Source: Parahalioglobus pacificus (GTDB lineage Bacteria > Pseudomonadota > Gammaproteobacteria > Pseudomonadales > Halieaceae). From it: a stretch of 64,000 nt of DNA. Positions within the stretch are counted from its first letter, which is position 1; each line of letters starts with the position of its first letter. A model generated the notes under the pieces. That model had not been told where the DNA came from and ran no database searches. It saw nothing but the letters and a program-made list of their open reading frames with translations. Positions 18,070 to 27,786 of this stretch are shown here, one piece after another. Location of the stretch: contig NZ_BMYM01000003.1 in assembly GCF_014652275.1 (NCBI RefSeq), forward strand, positions 62,001 through 126,000, read 5' to 3'. The position numbers and the translations under genes were made by a program.

Positions 18070-19062
18070 CTAAGCGACAATGCGCGCCATGCGGTAATCG
18101 TGTTTGATGAAGTTCACGCCAAGGGTGCTGTCGGTACGGCGCACGCCATCGATAGCACTGATGCGCCGGTGAATGAAATCCGCCAGGTGCTCGGTATTGC
18201 GCACCATGGTGATACCGAGTACGTCCGAACGTCCCAACATCACACCAACAAAGCCCAACTCGGGAATATCCGCCATCGCCTTCGCCACAGCCTGCGTTCT
18301 ATCGCTGCGGCTGACCTCGACGAAAATATAGGCAAGAGACGCATCACCGAATCGTTCGATATTGGTCACCGCCGTCAGCCGGATATGCCCTTCCGTTTCG
18401 AGACGCCGAATACGCGTGCGTACCGTTCCCTCTGCAACACCAAGCTCTGCTGCAATCTGTCGATTACTGGTGCGCGCGTCATGCGATAGCTGTAAAACGA
18501 TGGCGCGGTCCACAGCATCCAGCGCGCTCCCGCCAGCGTCCGGCCCCGCGGCAAAAAAACTGTTTCCAGTGTTTGTGTTGAAGGGAACCCAGTCCGGCTG
18601 GTTCTTCAGCACATCAACCGCCAGCGCCGGTGTCAGGCGCGCCACGCCCGGCACGCGCGCAAGCACCTCACTGGTAAGGGCATAGAGGTCCTGCGCATCG
18701 CGCGCGCAGACCAACACTTCAATGTCCTGTGCCCCAACCACAACGTTGACCGAGAACACCGCAGGCAGCGCCGCAAGATCACGGGCAACATCCTCTGGTG
18801 AGCGACCGTCTACCTGCACACCAATGGAGAGCAGCAATCCATATCCCGCCGCATCAATATCGGTGACTGCGACCACTCGTAACACGTTGGACTCTTCCAA
18901 GCGTTTGATGCGGCTGCGCACTGTCGCTTCTGTCAGCCCCAGTTCTTTGGCCATACCACGGTAGGGTGCCCGGCCATCGGCGCGAAGCTGCGCGATGATG
19001 CCGGCGTCCGCATCGTCCAGCGAGATATCTGGCAGCGCAGTATCTGTCGCCATCTGATTCAC
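18070..19062 (-). CDS. Double-length Lrp/AsnC-family regulator
   Basis: A 330-aa protein made of two complete Lrp/AsnC units in tandem. Helix-turn-helix 1 is at about 16-63 and RAM-type ligand domain 1 at about 72-150. After a linker rich in Gly/Asn, helix-turn-helix 2 is at about 181-228 and RAM domain 2 at about 235-318. Both HTHs keep the family pattern (LGLTEATVRSRIKRLE and LGVAEGTVRTRIRRLE). Ordinary Lrp proteins are about 150-165 aa with one unit. The GTG start overlaps the fadD3 stop by 4 bases, so it is the second gene of the operon and probably autoregulates it. No KstR2-like TetR gene is present in the operon. Confidence 0.88.
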   Translation of the reverse strand: MNQMATDTALPDISLDDADAGIIAQLRADGRAPYRGMAKELGLTEATVRSRIKRLEESNVLRVVAVTDIDAAGYGLLLSIGVQVDGRSPEDVARDLAALPAVFSVNVVVGAQDIEVLVCARDAQDLYALTSEVLARVPGVARLTPALAVDVLKNQPDWVPFNTNTGNSFFAAGPDAGGSALDAVDRAIVLQLSHDARTSNRQIAAELGVAEGTVRTRIRRLETEGHIRLTAVTNIERFGDASLAYIFVEVSRSDRTQAVAKAMADIPELGFVGVMLGRSDVLGITMVRNTEHLADFIHRRISAIDGVRRTDSTLGVNFIKHDYRMARIVA

Positions 19063-20636
19063 GCCATCTCCCTGGCAGCGCGTTCACGCAGTTGGCCCTT
19101 GAGCACCTTGCCACCCGCGTTCATCGGCAGCTCATCAACGATGACCGCCGTTCGAGGCACCTTGTAATTCGCCATGTTCTGGCGGCTCCAGGCGACAATT
19201 TCCTCTGCACTTATCGATGCTTCGGGCGCCGCTACGATGTAGGCCCGGGCGACCTCGCCTAAGCGCTCATCGGGCACGCCGATAACCGCCGCCCTGGCAA
19301 CGCCGGGCTTGGAACACAGTGCGTTTTCGATCTCGGCGGGATAGCAGTTGAAGCCGCCAACGATGAACATGTCCTTGATACGATCGGTGATGCGCACATA
19401 GCCGTCCTCATCCATCACGCCCACATCACCGGTTTTCAGCCAACCCTCGCCAGTAACGGCTTTTGCGGTCTCTTCCGGGTTATCCAGATAACCCTGCATG
19501 ACGTTGAAGCCACGGCACCAAATCTCACCTTCAGTGCCGGCAGGCACTGTCTCACCGTTAGCATCGACGAGTTTGACCTCGACCCCGTTCATGGCGCGAC
19601 CCGAACTGTGCGAAATACGCTCGGGGCTGTCCTCGGCGCGGCACAGGGTGACGACCCCGCAGCTCTCGGTCAGCCCGTAAGCGGTCACCACAACCTCGAA
19701 GCCCAGCACCTCTCGCATGTCTTCCACCAGCTTTACCGGTACCGGTGCTGCACCTGTTACCGCCAGGCGTAAGCTACTGAGATCGAAGGCGTCACGTTGT
19801 GGGTAGGCGAGCAGCGACTGATAAATCGTTGGCGGGCCGGGAATCATGGTGATCCTGTCGCGCTCGATCTGGGCCACAACAGCATTCAGGTCGAAGCTGA
19901 GCACAGGCAGTATGTGGGCACCGCGAATCATGGCGGCCAGCCAACCGGCCTTGTAGCCGAACGAGTGGAAGAAGGGATTGATGATCAAATAGTTGTCGTC
20001 TTCCCGCAGGCCGACGGTGCCGCTCCACTCTGCAAAGGTACGAATATTCTGGGCATGCAGCGTGATGACGCCCTTCGGATTGCCCGTGGTGCCGGATGTG
20101 AAAAGGATGTCCAGCACATCATCGCCAGTGATCGCAGTCTCGCATGCAAGCTGTTGCGACTCATCGATCGCATCGGCGCCATCCAGGAAGTCACTCCAAG
20201 GCATCGTACCCGCTGCCTCACCCCGCAGGCATACCGTCAACGCCAGCGATGGCAGTGCCTCATCCTTCAGCAGTTCCGGGTAGTTCACACCGAGAAATTC
20301 ATCCACGGTGAACAGGGCTTTCGCACCACTGGCTCGCAGAATGTATGCGGCCTCGGGGCCCTTCAAGCGGGTATTCAGGGGCACCAAAACTGCGCCCACG
20401 CTCTGGGCGCCAATCGCAGCGAGTATCCACTCGTGGACATTCGGTGCCCAAATGGCGATGCGATCACCGTGCGCAATCCCTGCCGCCATGCAGGCGCGCG
20501 CACTTCGGCGACGCCACTGATCCAGTTCCGCGTAAGTCAGCCGGGTGTCACCGTCGGTAATCGCCGGCCGCGCACCGAATCGCCGGGCGGCATCAGCCAC
20601 CAGCGCAGGCAGGGTTGTGGGAAGTGCAGACGACAT
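19059..20636 (-). CDS. fadD3: FadD3-like HIP-CoA synthetase
   Basis: AMP-forming acyl-CoA ligase, 525 aa, first gene of the operon. The motifs FTSGTTGNPKG (179-189), YGLTESCG, GWLKTGDVG and the C-terminal catalytic Lys510 (GGK) are all present. FadD3 activates 3aH-4alpha(3'-propanoate)-7a-methylhexahydro-1,5-indanedione (HIP), the entry step of C/D-ring catabolism. The specific assignment follows from the ipdABC, echA20 and fadA6 genes downstream rather than from motif residues alone. Its 5' region holds two perfect inverted repeats. Confidence 0.83.
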   Translation of the reverse strand: MSSALPTTLPALVADAARRFGARPAITDGDTRLTYAELDQWRRRSARACMAAGIAHGDRIAIWAPNVHEWILAAIGAQSVGAVLVPLNTRLKGPEAAYILRASGAKALFTVDEFLGVNYPELLKDEALPSLALTVCLRGEAAGTMPWSDFLDGADAIDESQQLACETAITGDDVLDILFTSGTTGNPKGVITLHAQNIRTFAEWSGTVGLREDDNYLIINPFFHSFGYKAGWLAAMIRGAHILPVLSFDLNAVVAQIERDRITMIPGPPTIYQSLLAYPQRDAFDLSSLRLAVTGAAPVPVKLVEDMREVLGFEVVVTAYGLTESCGVVTLCRAEDSPERISHSSGRAMNGVEVKLVDANGETVPAGTEGEIWCRGFNVMQGYLDNPEETAKAVTGEGWLKTGDVGVMDEDGYVRITDRIKDMFIVGGFNCYPAEIENALCSKPGVARAAVIGVPDERLGEVARAYIVAAPEASISAEEIVAWSRQNMANYKVPRTAVIVDELPMNAGGKVLKGQLRERAAREMA

Positions 20637-20652
20637 ATGCGCGCTAAATTAA

Positions 20653-20684
20653 CGAATTCTGCGCTCAACAATAATCAGAATTCG
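20653..20684. promoter_or_regulatory. Inverted repeat A upstream of fadD3
   Basis: CGAATTCTG (20653-20661) and CAGAATTCG (20676-20684) are perfect 9-bp inverted arms with a 14-base spacer. The dyad centre is 32 bases upstream of the fadD3 ATG, in the only sizeable gap before the HIP operon. It is a plausible operator for the tandem Lrp regulator encoded as the second gene, or for another repressor. Sequence symmetry is observed; binding is inference. Confidence 0.5.
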
Positions 20685-20698
20685 GGTAATTGGCAAAC

Positions 20699-20732
20699 TA
20701 TGCGTAGATATGCGGCCTGATTACTACGCATA
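20699..20732. promoter_or_regulatory. Inverted repeat B upstream of fadD3
   Basis: TATGCGTAG (20699-20707) and CTACGCATA (20724-20732) are perfect 9-bp inverted arms with a 16-base spacer. The centre lies 47 bp from that of repeat A, roughly 4.5 helical turns. The arm sequence differs from repeat A, so the two may be read by different proteins or by the two different HTH domains of the tandem regulator. The rest of 20637-20915 holds no gene that I can support. Confidence 0.5.
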
Positions 20733-20874
20733 TTGTAATAACTGGTGCAATAAGTTGTGCAACGCGCTAGCGCGGAACCGCAGCCGCGCATGACTGATAT
20801 TACAGGTGGCTAATACCAGCAGTGGGCGGGGGCCGAATCGCCTCGACCTGACCGCTTTGAGTTCCGCCGGGGCA

Positions 20875-20905
20875 ACCGGCCGGGCAATTCGCCAAGCCGG
20901 CCGGT
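20875..20905 (-). terminator. GC-rich hairpin after the AlkK-like ligase gene
   Basis: ACCGGCCGG (20875-20883) and CCGGCCGGT (20897-20905) form a perfect 9-bp stem with a 13-base loop, 10 bases past the stop of the minus-strand acyl-CoA ligase gene. No U-tract follows, so it is a candidate rather than a textbook terminator. It separates the ligase transcript from the HIP operon promoter region. Confidence 0.5.
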
Positions 20906-20915
20906 CGCGCGACGG

Positions 20916-22550
20916 TTAGCTAGCGTCGGGGAACGCGTAGTCTTCGAACTGCTCCCGCAATCCCACCTTGTGGATTTTGCCCGTCGCACCGTGGGGCAGT
21001 TCTTCCACAAACTCCACCGCGTCTGGCACCCACCATTTGGCAATCTTTCCATCAAACCAGGCCAGGAGTTCTTCGGCTGTGAGGTCTTCACCACCCGGCG
21101 CCTTCACGGCAACCAGAAGCGGCCTCTCACTCCACTTGGGGTGATAGCGTCCAATGACCGCAGACTCCGCCACCTTAGGATGATCCGTGGCCACGTTTTC
21201 CACATCGATGGAAGAAATCCACTCGCCGCCCGACTTAATCACGTCTTTGGTGCGGTCGGTGATCGCCATGTAACCCTCGGGGTCGATGGTCGCCACATCG
21301 CCGGTCTCAAACCAACCGTTCTCGGCGTGTGCGTCGGAACCGTCCAGCTTGAAGTAGCTGGAGCAAATCCACGGACCGCGTACCTTCAGCGAACCAAACG
21401 CCTGGCCATCCCAGGGAAGCTCTTTGCCTGCATCGTCGACAATCTTCATTTCCACGCCGAAGACCGGCCTACCCGCTTTCAGGCGCTGCTTGGCAAATGC
21501 CTCCGGTGTATAGCGGTCTCGCTGAGCCGTACAGGCGTTAACAGTACCCAACGGACTCATTTCGGTCATGCCCCAGCCAACGCGGGTCTCCACACCGTAG
21601 GTGTCGAAGTCTTCCATCACCGACAGCGGACAGGCAGCGCCGCCCACCAGAACACGCTGCAAGCTCTCGATGGTCTCGCCAGATCCCTTCAGGTGCGCCA
21701 ACAGACCCAACCACACGGTGGGCACACCCGCGGACATGGTGACGCCCTCTTCATTGATCAGTGCAGAGAGTGTTTGTCCGTCACCCATTTTATTGCCGGG
21801 GAACACCAACTTGGCGCCAACCATCGGGCAGGAGTAAGGGTTGCCCCAGGCATTCACATGGAACATGGGCACAATGGGCAGCACCACATCCGAGCCCGAC
21901 AGCCCCATCACATCAGGCATGGTCGATGCGTAGGCATGCAAAATGGTTGAGCGGTGACCGTACAGCACGCCCTTGGGGTTGCCCGTGGTACCCGAGGTGT
22001 AACACAGGGCACAGGCATCGTTTTCGTTCAGTTCAGGCCAGTCAAAATCGCGGCTGTGGGAATTGATCAGCGTCTCGTAACACATCAGGTTCTCGAGCTC
22101 CGACGCCGGCATATTTGCCTCGTCGGTCAGCACTACCCAACCCTTTACGCCGGGGCACTGGTCCGCAATCGCGGCCACCAGCGGCACAAAATCCCGGTCC
22201 AGGAAGACGTAGCGATCTTCGGCGTGATTGATGATGTAAACCAACTGATCCGGAAACAATCGCGGGTTAATGGTGTGACAAACGTAGCCGCTGCAGGCCG
22301 ACGCATAATAGGTTTCGAAATGGCGGTAATCATTCCACGCCAGGGTGGCTATGCGATCGCCACGGCCCAGACCCCATTCAGCCATGGCATTGGCGAGTTG
22401 CCCTGCACGTCCAAAGGCTTCGCGGTAGTTATACCGATGCCGCGGATTGTCATGCGTGACAGACACAATCTCCACATCGCCGTTCACGCGAACAGCATGC
22501 TCCATGATTGAGGTGATGGTCAGGTGCGTACCCATCATCAGTCCGTTCAT
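20916..22550 (-). CDS. Medium/long-chain fatty acyl-CoA ligase (AlkK-like)
   Basis: AMP-forming acyl-CoA ligase, 544 aa, with GAGGAG 6 bases before the ATG. Motifs: CYTSGTTGNPKGVLYGHRS, GWGMTEMSPLG, GWFETGDVATIDPEGY, KSGGEWISS and the C-terminal GATGKIHK catalytic Lys. These match the AlkK/medium-chain group of fatty acyl-CoA synthetases. It probably activates free fatty acids or a steroid side-chain acid for beta-oxidation. It is a separate unit from the HIP operon, divided from it by a hairpin and a 279-base gap, but it lies directly upstream, so a steroid link is possible. Confidence 0.85.
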   Translation of the reverse strand: MNGLMMGTHLTITSIMEHAVRVNGDVEIVSVTHDNPRHRYNYREAFGRAGQLANAMAEWGLGRGDRIATLAWNDYRHFETYYASACSGYVCHTINPRLFPDQLVYIINHAEDRYVFLDRDFVPLVAAIADQCPGVKGWVVLTDEANMPASELENLMCYETLINSHSRDFDWPELNENDACALCYTSGTTGNPKGVLYGHRSTILHAYASTMPDVMGLSGSDVVLPIVPMFHVNAWGNPYSCPMVGAKLVFPGNKMGDGQTLSALINEEGVTMSAGVPTVWLGLLAHLKGSGETIESLQRVLVGGAACPLSVMEDFDTYGVETRVGWGMTEMSPLGTVNACTAQRDRYTPEAFAKQRLKAGRPVFGVEMKIVDDAGKELPWDGQAFGSLKVRGPWICSSYFKLDGSDAHAENGWFETGDVATIDPEGYMAITDRTKDVIKSGGEWISSIDVENVATDHPKVAESAVIGRYHPKWSERPLLVAVKAPGGEDLTAEELLAWFDGKIAKWWVPDAVEFVEELPHGATGKIHKVGLREQFEDYAFPDAS

Positions 22551-22614
22551 GGGTTTCTCCTCTTGTTTATTCTTAGACAGATAGCTATTGGCTGTTTACC
22601 ACTGCAGCGCGAGA

Positions 22615-23445
22615 TCAGGTCAGCGCCCAGATACCGGCATCGGCGTCGTGACGGGCCCGACCCTCATCGGCCAGCTTGATCAGATGCGCCGACATTGACA
22701 GTTTGGCCCACTCGTGCCGCTCGGTATCCACATCGTCGTAGACCACGGCCACCAGTGTATCCAGATCGGCGGGGCCGGTCTGTTCAAGGCCCGCAACAAC
22801 CTTGGCTTCCCGGGCCAGGCGATGCTTTACGAGATGCTCCACCTCGGCGCGGCAATCATCGATCATCTCACCATGACCCGGCGCTACGCGCTGCACGGGA
22901 TAGTCCAGCAGCAACTGAAGCGACGCGATGTAAGCGCTCATATCCCCGCCCGGGGGTACGATAACAACCGTTGAACCGCTCATGATGTGGTCACCAGCGA
23001 AGACAACACCCTCTTCCTCGAGCAGGTAGCAAAAATGATTGCTGACGTGCCCGGGCGTATGCAGTGCTCTCAGGCGAAATTCCGGCGCTTGCAGCACCTC
23101 GTCATGCTGGATGCGCCAGTCTGGATTGAACGTATCATCCTGAAATCGGTCATCCGCTGGCAATGCGCCAATGACCTGTGCGCCAGTGGCGGCGGCAACA
23201 CCCTGCCAGGCAGGAGAATGGTCTGGGTGAGTGTGGGTGCAGACAATCCAGCGAATGCGGCCTTCACCGGCAGCCAGAATGGCATCGACATGCTCAGGCA
23301 ATGCGGGACCGGGGTCCAACACCGCCACCTCGTGGTTGCCAATCAAATAGGTATTGGTGCCCGGGCCGGTCATGATGCCGGGGTTTGGTGCAACCAACCG
23401 CCTGATCAATGGACTGAGCCGGAAAGGAACGCCGTGATCAAACAT
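22615..23445 (-). CDS. LACTB2-like metallo-beta-lactamase-fold hydrolase
   Basis: MBL-fold protein, 276 aa. The metal motif HTHPDH lies at 71-76 (H71, H73, D75, H76). Further ligands are in HTPGH, in AGDH and in the late GHG (APGHGEMIDD). A C-terminal helical/winged domain matches the beta-lactamase-like protein 2 group, whose members act on nucleic acids or thioesters. The substrate here is unknown. It sits 5 bases downstream of fabV and upstream of the acyl-CoA ligase, in the same direction, so a role in CoA-thioester metabolism is possible but unproven. Confidence 0.75.
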   Translation of the reverse strand: MFDHGVPFRLSPLIRRLVAPNPGIMTGPGTNTYLIGNHEVAVLDPGPALPEHVDAILAAGEGRIRWIVCTHTHPDHSPAWQGVAAATGAQVIGALPADDRFQDDTFNPDWRIQHDEVLQAPEFRLRALHTPGHVSNHFCYLLEEEGVVFAGDHIMSGSTVVIVPPGGDMSAYIASLQLLLDYPVQRVAPGHGEMIDDCRAEVEHLVKHRLAREAKVVAGLEQTGPADLDTLVAVVYDDVDTERHEWAKLSMSAHLIKLADEGRARHDADAGIWALT

Positions 23446-23450
23446 CGAGA

Positions 23451-24641
23451 TCAGGCCAGACCGGCAATTGGCACAACGGGGTTCACATCCGCGTCGTAAT
23501 CCACACCGTCGACTTCAAACCCGAACAGCTGCAGGAATTCCTGCCGGTAACCGTCGAAGTCTGAGAGCTCCCTGAGATTGTCCGTATTAATCTGGTCCCA
23601 GAGCTCGGCGACCTCAGACTGAATTTCAGGCGTTAGCTCTTTGCCATCGGCACGCAGGCGACCTTCATCATCCAGGGTCGGCGTAGCGCCATAGAGTGAA
23701 TCACGAAACAGGCCATCGATCTGCTCGATACAGCCCTCGTGAACACCATGCGCCTTCATCACTTTAAAGAGAATCGCGAGGTAAATAGGCATCGCGGGAA
23801 TCGCTGCCGAGGCCTGAGTGACAACCGCCTTCAACACAGAGACCCGTGCATCACCGCCGCGGGCAGCCAATTGCTGGCGTATATTGATCACACGCTTGTC
23901 GAGATCCTGCTTGGCCGCACCAATGGTACCGTGCCAATAAATATCCCAGGTGATCTTCTCGCCAATGTAAGTGAAGGCGGTGGTCTTCGCGCCATCGGCC
24001 AGCACACCCGCCTCGTCCAGCGCATCAATCCACATCTGCCAGTCTTCGCCGCCCATCACTGCAACGGTATTGTCGATCTCGTCCTGCGAGGCCGCCTCCA
24101 GGTGAAACTCCTGGATTTCGCCTTTGTCGGTGTTAATGCCTTTCTGGGTAGAGTCGCTGCCGATAGGTTTCAGTGTGGAGCTGTGCAGTTCGCCGGTGAC
24201 CGGATGCTGCCGACGCGGTGCAGCAAGGCTGTACACCACGAGATCAACCTGACACATATCCTGCTTGATAATATCGATGGCCTGCTGTTTCACTTCCGCG
24301 CTGAAGGCGTCGCCATTGATGCTCTTTGCATACAAGCCGGCGGCTTCTGCCTGCTGGTGAAAGGCCGCCGAGTTGTACCAGCCAGCCGTACCCGGCTTGC
24401 GCTCGGTGCCCTCTTTCTCAAAGAAGATACCCAGGGTTGAGGCTTGCGCACCAAACGCAGACGTGATGCGCGAGCCAAGTCCATATCCCGTGGAGGAACC
24501 AATCACCAGAACCCGCTTTGGTCCCTGATCTATCGGCCCATTGGATTTGACGTAATCAATCTGTCGCTGAACGTTGGCAGCACAACCTGCCGGGTGAGTC
24601 GTGGTACACAAAAAACCGCGTACGCGGGGTTTTATAATCAT
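23451..24641 (-). CDS. fabV: FabV trans-2-enoyl-CoA/ACP reductase
   Basis: NADH-dependent enoyl reductase of the TER/FabV family, 397 aa from the ATG at 24641 ([10 protein letters not shown]), the canonical start; the open frame extends 28 codons upstream. The nucleotide-binding [12 protein letters not shown] is at 48-59, and the extended-SDR active site Y-x8-K is Tyr235 to Lys244 ([10 protein letters not shown]). It catalyses the last step of the fatty acid elongation cycle; FabV enzymes are known for low triclosan sensitivity. The neighbouring MBL gene follows after 5 bases and may be co-transcribed. Confidence 0.96.
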   Translation of the reverse strand: MIIKPRVRGFLCTTTHPAGCAANVQRQIDYVKSNGPIDQGPKRVLVIGSSTGYGLGSRITSAFGAQASTLGIFFEKEGTERKPGTAGWYNSAAFHQQAEAAGLYAKSINGDAFSAEVKQQAIDIIKQDMCQVDLVVYSLAAPRRQHPVTGELHSSTLKPIGSDSTQKGINTDKGEIQEFHLEAASQDEIDNTVAVMGGEDWQMWIDALDEAGVLADGAKTTAFTYIGEKITWDIYWHGTIGAAKQDLDKRVINIRQQLAARGGDARVSVLKAVVTQASAAIPAMPIYLAILFKVMKAHGVHEGCIEQIDGLFRDSLYGATPTLDDEGRLRADGKELTPEIQSEVAELWDQINTDNLRELSDFDGYRQEFLQLFGFEVDGVDYDADVNPVVPIAGLA

Positions 24642-24760
24642 TAGCGCTGGTTTCCTGACGCGTTTCACAGGTGCGGCGAGTGTAGCACAGCCACCCGTAT
24701 GCGAAACGGCGAGCGAGGCCACCAAACCTGACGCTCAACGTGGCGTCTAAGCGAGGGCCG

Positions 24761-26545
24761 CTACTGCTGCGGCACGCCTGTGTGCGACGCCATGTTGCTG
24801 ATCCACACCGTTTGGTAGGGCTTCAGTTCGAACTGCTGCGCGCGATCAGAGTAGACCTCACCGCTGATGAGATCCTGCCAGTGTTCCGCATCTATCAGGT
24901 TCAGCTCTGCCAGTCGCAGCATCTGCGGTGTGTCGCTGACATTGCTAATACAAAAAATACTCTGGCGTCTGTCCATGCTCTGCCGCCAGAAACCAAACAG
25001 AGCGCTGCCCAGCTGCAGGGTGAACTGCACAGCGTTAGGGTGAAATGCGGCCTGCTGCCGACGAACCGCCAACAGGTTCTTGATGCCGGCAAACACAGCG
25101 CCGTGGTGACGTTGATCATCCGCCAGGGCTTCCTCCAACTCGGGGAGATCCCACTGGTGCCGATTAATGGAGCGGTTCTGACCCGTGTGCTCCACACGGG
25201 CATAGTCATTACGCGTGCCTAACAGGCTATGTATGTAGATCCCAGGTATTCCCTCCAGGCCCAGCATGATGGCATGCGCGCAGATGAACCGCTGCAGCCC
25301 ATAGGCATCTGCTCCGTTTACCGTTCCCTGCAATGCATCAAATAGCGAGATATTGATCTCGTAAGGCTTGTTCTGCCCGTTCTCCAGTGCTCGGTACGAG
25401 ATATGCCCACCGAAGCCCGCCATGGTGCGAATCAGCGTATCCAGTTCCTCGTCGGACAACAAACCCTCTGCTGGGCGCAGCCCAATGCCGTCGTGTGACG
25501 CAATAAAGTTGAAGTAGGCCGTGCCGTGTTGCGGCGGCGGCATACTCATAATCCATTGTTTGAGGTAGGTGCAGTCGCCTGTTACCAATGTGTTCAGCAG
25601 CAAAGGCGGCAGAGAAAAGTTGTACACGCAGTGCGCTTCGTTCGCGTTGCCAAAGTACGAGAGGTTTTCGCGGTTGGGAATGTTGGTCTCGGTAATGAGT
25701 ACTGCGTCCTCGCGCGCGTGCTCAACGAGCGTTCGCAGTAAGCGGACGACCTCGTGCGTTTGCGGCAGGTTGAGACTGCTGGTTCCGGGCACTTTCCACA
25801 GAAAGGCAATGGCATCCAGGCGAAAGATACGGACACCGCTATCCAGATACTGGCGAACGATGGCAGTGAACTGCTTCAGGACATCAGGATTCCCAAAGTC
25901 CAGGTCCACCTGATCATGACTAAATGTGCACCAGACATGCCGCGTACCATCCACAGCCTCCACAGCACGCAACAGGGAACTGGTGCGCGGCCGAACCACT
26001 GCCGACAGGTCATCATCCGGCTTGGCTGTTTTGAAATAACCAGCGCCCGGCTCACGATTCTTGAGAAAGTTATCGAACCAAAGGCTGCGCGCAGAGCAGT
26101 GATTGATCACCAGGTCCGCCATCAAATCGAAGCACTCATCCAGCGCCGTGATATCGGCCCAGTTACCCAACGCCTCATTCACACTGGAGTAATCCAGCAC
26201 TGAGAACCCGTCGTCAGAACTCCAGGGGTAGAAAGGCAGCAGATGCAGCGCACTCACCGAACCCGACAGGTGGCTGTCGGCAAAACGCTTCAGGGTGTGC
26301 AGGGGCTTCTCGCCCTCACATTGCAGCGTGTCGCCATAGGTAATAACGATGGCATCTCGTTGATCCCAATGATTAATGTGCTGCTGTGGCGCATGGTCAA
26401 CCGACGCTAACCGCATCAACCCGACCAGCTCATCAGCAAGCAGGGGTACATCGCCTTCTGCCAGCGCGCTGCCGTAGATCAGTCGGAGATGTTGCTGCAC
26501 ACGGTCGCGCAGCACTTCACCAGGGTGCAGTTCTTGTACTGTCAT
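24761..26545 (-). CDS. Glucosylglycerate phosphorylase-like GH13_18 enzyme
   Basis: GH13 sucrose-phosphorylase-family protein, 594 aa from the ATG at 26545, one base after the gpgS stop. The retaining catalytic pair is visible: Asp244 in [10 protein letters not shown] (nucleophile) and Glu286 in ITETNIPN (acid/base), with the transition-state Asp in [12 protein letters not shown]. Subfamily 18 includes sucrose, sucrose-6-phosphate, glucosylglycerol and glucosylglycerate phosphorylases. Position with gpgS, a matching phosphatase and glycerate kinase points to glucosylglycerate: phosphorolysis would give glucose-1-phosphate and glycerate. Specificity is inferred from context. Confidence 0.85.
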   Translation of the reverse strand: MTVQELHPGEVLRDRVQQHLRLIYGSALAEGDVPLLADELVGLMRLASVDHAPQQHINHWDQRDAIVITYGDTLQCEGEKPLHTLKRFADSHLSGSVSALHLLPFYPWSSDDGFSVLDYSSVNEALGNWADITALDECFDLMADLVINHCSARSLWFDNFLKNREPGAGYFKTAKPDDDLSAVVRPRTSSLLRAVEAVDGTRHVWCTFSHDQVDLDFGNPDVLKQFTAIVRQYLDSGVRIFRLDAIAFLWKVPGTSSLNLPQTHEVVRLLRTLVEHAREDAVLITETNIPNRENLSYFGNANEAHCVYNFSLPPLLLNTLVTGDCTYLKQWIMSMPPPQHGTAYFNFIASHDGIGLRPAEGLLSDEELDTLIRTMAGFGGHISYRALENGQNKPYEINISLFDALQGTVNGADAYGLQRFICAHAIMLGLEGIPGIYIHSLLGTRNDYARVEHTGQNRSINRHQWDLPELEEALADDQRHHGAVFAGIKNLLAVRRQQAAFHPNAVQFTLQLGSALFGFWRQSMDRRQSIFCISNVSDTPQMLRLAELNLIDAEHWQDLISGEVYSDRAQQFELKPYQTVWISNMASHTGVPQQ

Positions 26546-26546
26546 C

Positions 26547-27773
26547 TCAGGTGCCGACGAGTTCCGCGTGATCTTGCTCAACAGCATCCAGCAACCTGTC
26601 CAATACATCGGGCATGGCGCTTGTCACGCGTGACCAGCTGGGAATGAACGGGCGTTCCATGGGGCGATCCAGGAAGGCTTCGCCCGCTTTCATTATATTC
26701 TCTGCAAAGAGCTCCACCGCCTTTTCTTCCGTGTGTATATCCAGACTCAGGCCATTCATTACTGCATCATTGTGATAGGTCTCTACAAAGTCCAGAGCGA
26801 TGCGGTAATAGGTCGCCTTCAGTGAACGGAAAGTCTCGCTGTTAAATGTTACGCCACGAGTTGCCAGTTTTCTGAATAGCGCCTTGGCAATATCGATGGA
26901 CATCTTGGACAAACCACCGCTGTCGTCACCTGCAGACAAGTCCTGGTGTTTATGATCGTAGACCTCTGCAATATCCACCTGGCACAACCTGTTGTTCGCA
27001 TAGTTCCGGTACATCTCCGAAAGCACACCGATCTCAAGGCCCCAGTCGCTGGGAATACGAATATCAGTCAGCACATCGCGCCGAAAAGAGAACTCGCCCG
27101 CCAATGGATAGCGAAAGCTATCCATATACTCCAGGTATTCCATATCACCGAGTGTCTTTTTCAAGGCCCGTAGCAACGGCGTTACCAGCAAGCGGCTGAC
27201 GCGGCCATTGATCTTGCCGTCTGCCACCCTGGCGTAAAAGCCCTTGCAGAATTCGTAGTTAAATCGCGGATTAGCCACCGGGTAGATTAAGCGCGCGAGG
27301 AGTCGCCGGTCGTAGGTTGTGATGTCACAGTCGTGCAAAGCCACTGATTCGGTGCGGCCCGAGGCTAGCGTATAGCCCATGCAGTACCACACATTGCGCC
27401 CCTTCCCCATTTCCCGGGGCGCGAGATCATGGGACTGCAACTCGGCATCAAGGGCTTTGAGTCGAGGGCCATCGTTCCACAGTACACGGTGACGCTGTGG
27501 CAGACGATCAAAGAATGCGAGCGCCGCCCCATACTGCGACGCATCTGCCCGATCGAGGCCAATAACGATCTCAGACAGGTAGGGAACCTGCGCGATTTGA
27601 CCCAGTATTGCGGGCAGCGCCTCACCTTCGAGCTCCGAATAAAGCGAGGGCAGAATCAGCCCCATCGGGCGCTGCTTTGAAAAGCCCTGCAGCTCGGATT
27701 CAATGGCCTCAATCGGTCGTTGATCCAAATCGTGCAAGGTCGTGATTATGCCGTTCTGATAAAAATCGCCCAT
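26547..27773 (-). CDS. gpgS: Glucosyl-3-phosphoglycerate synthase
   Basis: GT81-family glycosyltransferase, 408 aa from the ATG at 27773 ([10 protein letters not shown]), 13 bases after the phosphatase stop; the frame is open further upstream but overlaps that gene. It transfers glucose from a nucleotide sugar to 3-phosphoglycerate. Visible features are [11 protein letters not shown] (N-terminal sugar-nucleotide region), [11 protein letters not shown], the metal-binding HDCD (Asp148, Asp150) and [15 protein letters not shown]. This is the committing step for the compatible solute glucosylglycerate. Confidence 0.92.
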   Translation of the reverse strand: MGDFYQNGIITTLHDLDQRPIEAIESELQGFSKQRPMGLILPSLYSELEGEALPAILGQIAQVPYLSEIVIGLDRADASQYGAALAFFDRLPQRHRVLWNDGPRLKALDAELQSHDLAPREMGKGRNVWYCMGYTLASGRTESVALHDCDITTYDRRLLARLIYPVANPRFNYEFCKGFYARVADGKINGRVSRLLVTPLLRALKKTLGDMEYLEYMDSFRYPLAGEFSFRRDVLTDIRIPSDWGLEIGVLSEMYRNYANNRLCQVDIAEVYDHKHQDLSAGDDSGGLSKMSIDIAKALFRKLATRGVTFNSETFRSLKATYYRIALDFVETYHNDAVMNGLSLDIHTEEKAVELFAENIMKAGEAFLDRPMERPFIPSWSRVTSAMPDVLDRLLDAVEQDHAELVGT

Positions 27774-27786
27774 CTCAAATACCCTG

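Noticed and set aside
6840-20636. A KstR2-type TetR regulator within the HIP operon
   Set aside because: None is present. The only regulator in the operon is the tandem Lrp. The double TetR at 61983 is 41 kb away beside tesB and was not assigned this role.
19797-20720. Long plus-strand open frames opposite fadD3, and similarly 6804-7646, 20970-21950 and 35994-36827
   Set aside because: High-GC shadow frames opposite well-conserved genes, without recognisable domains or ribosome sites.
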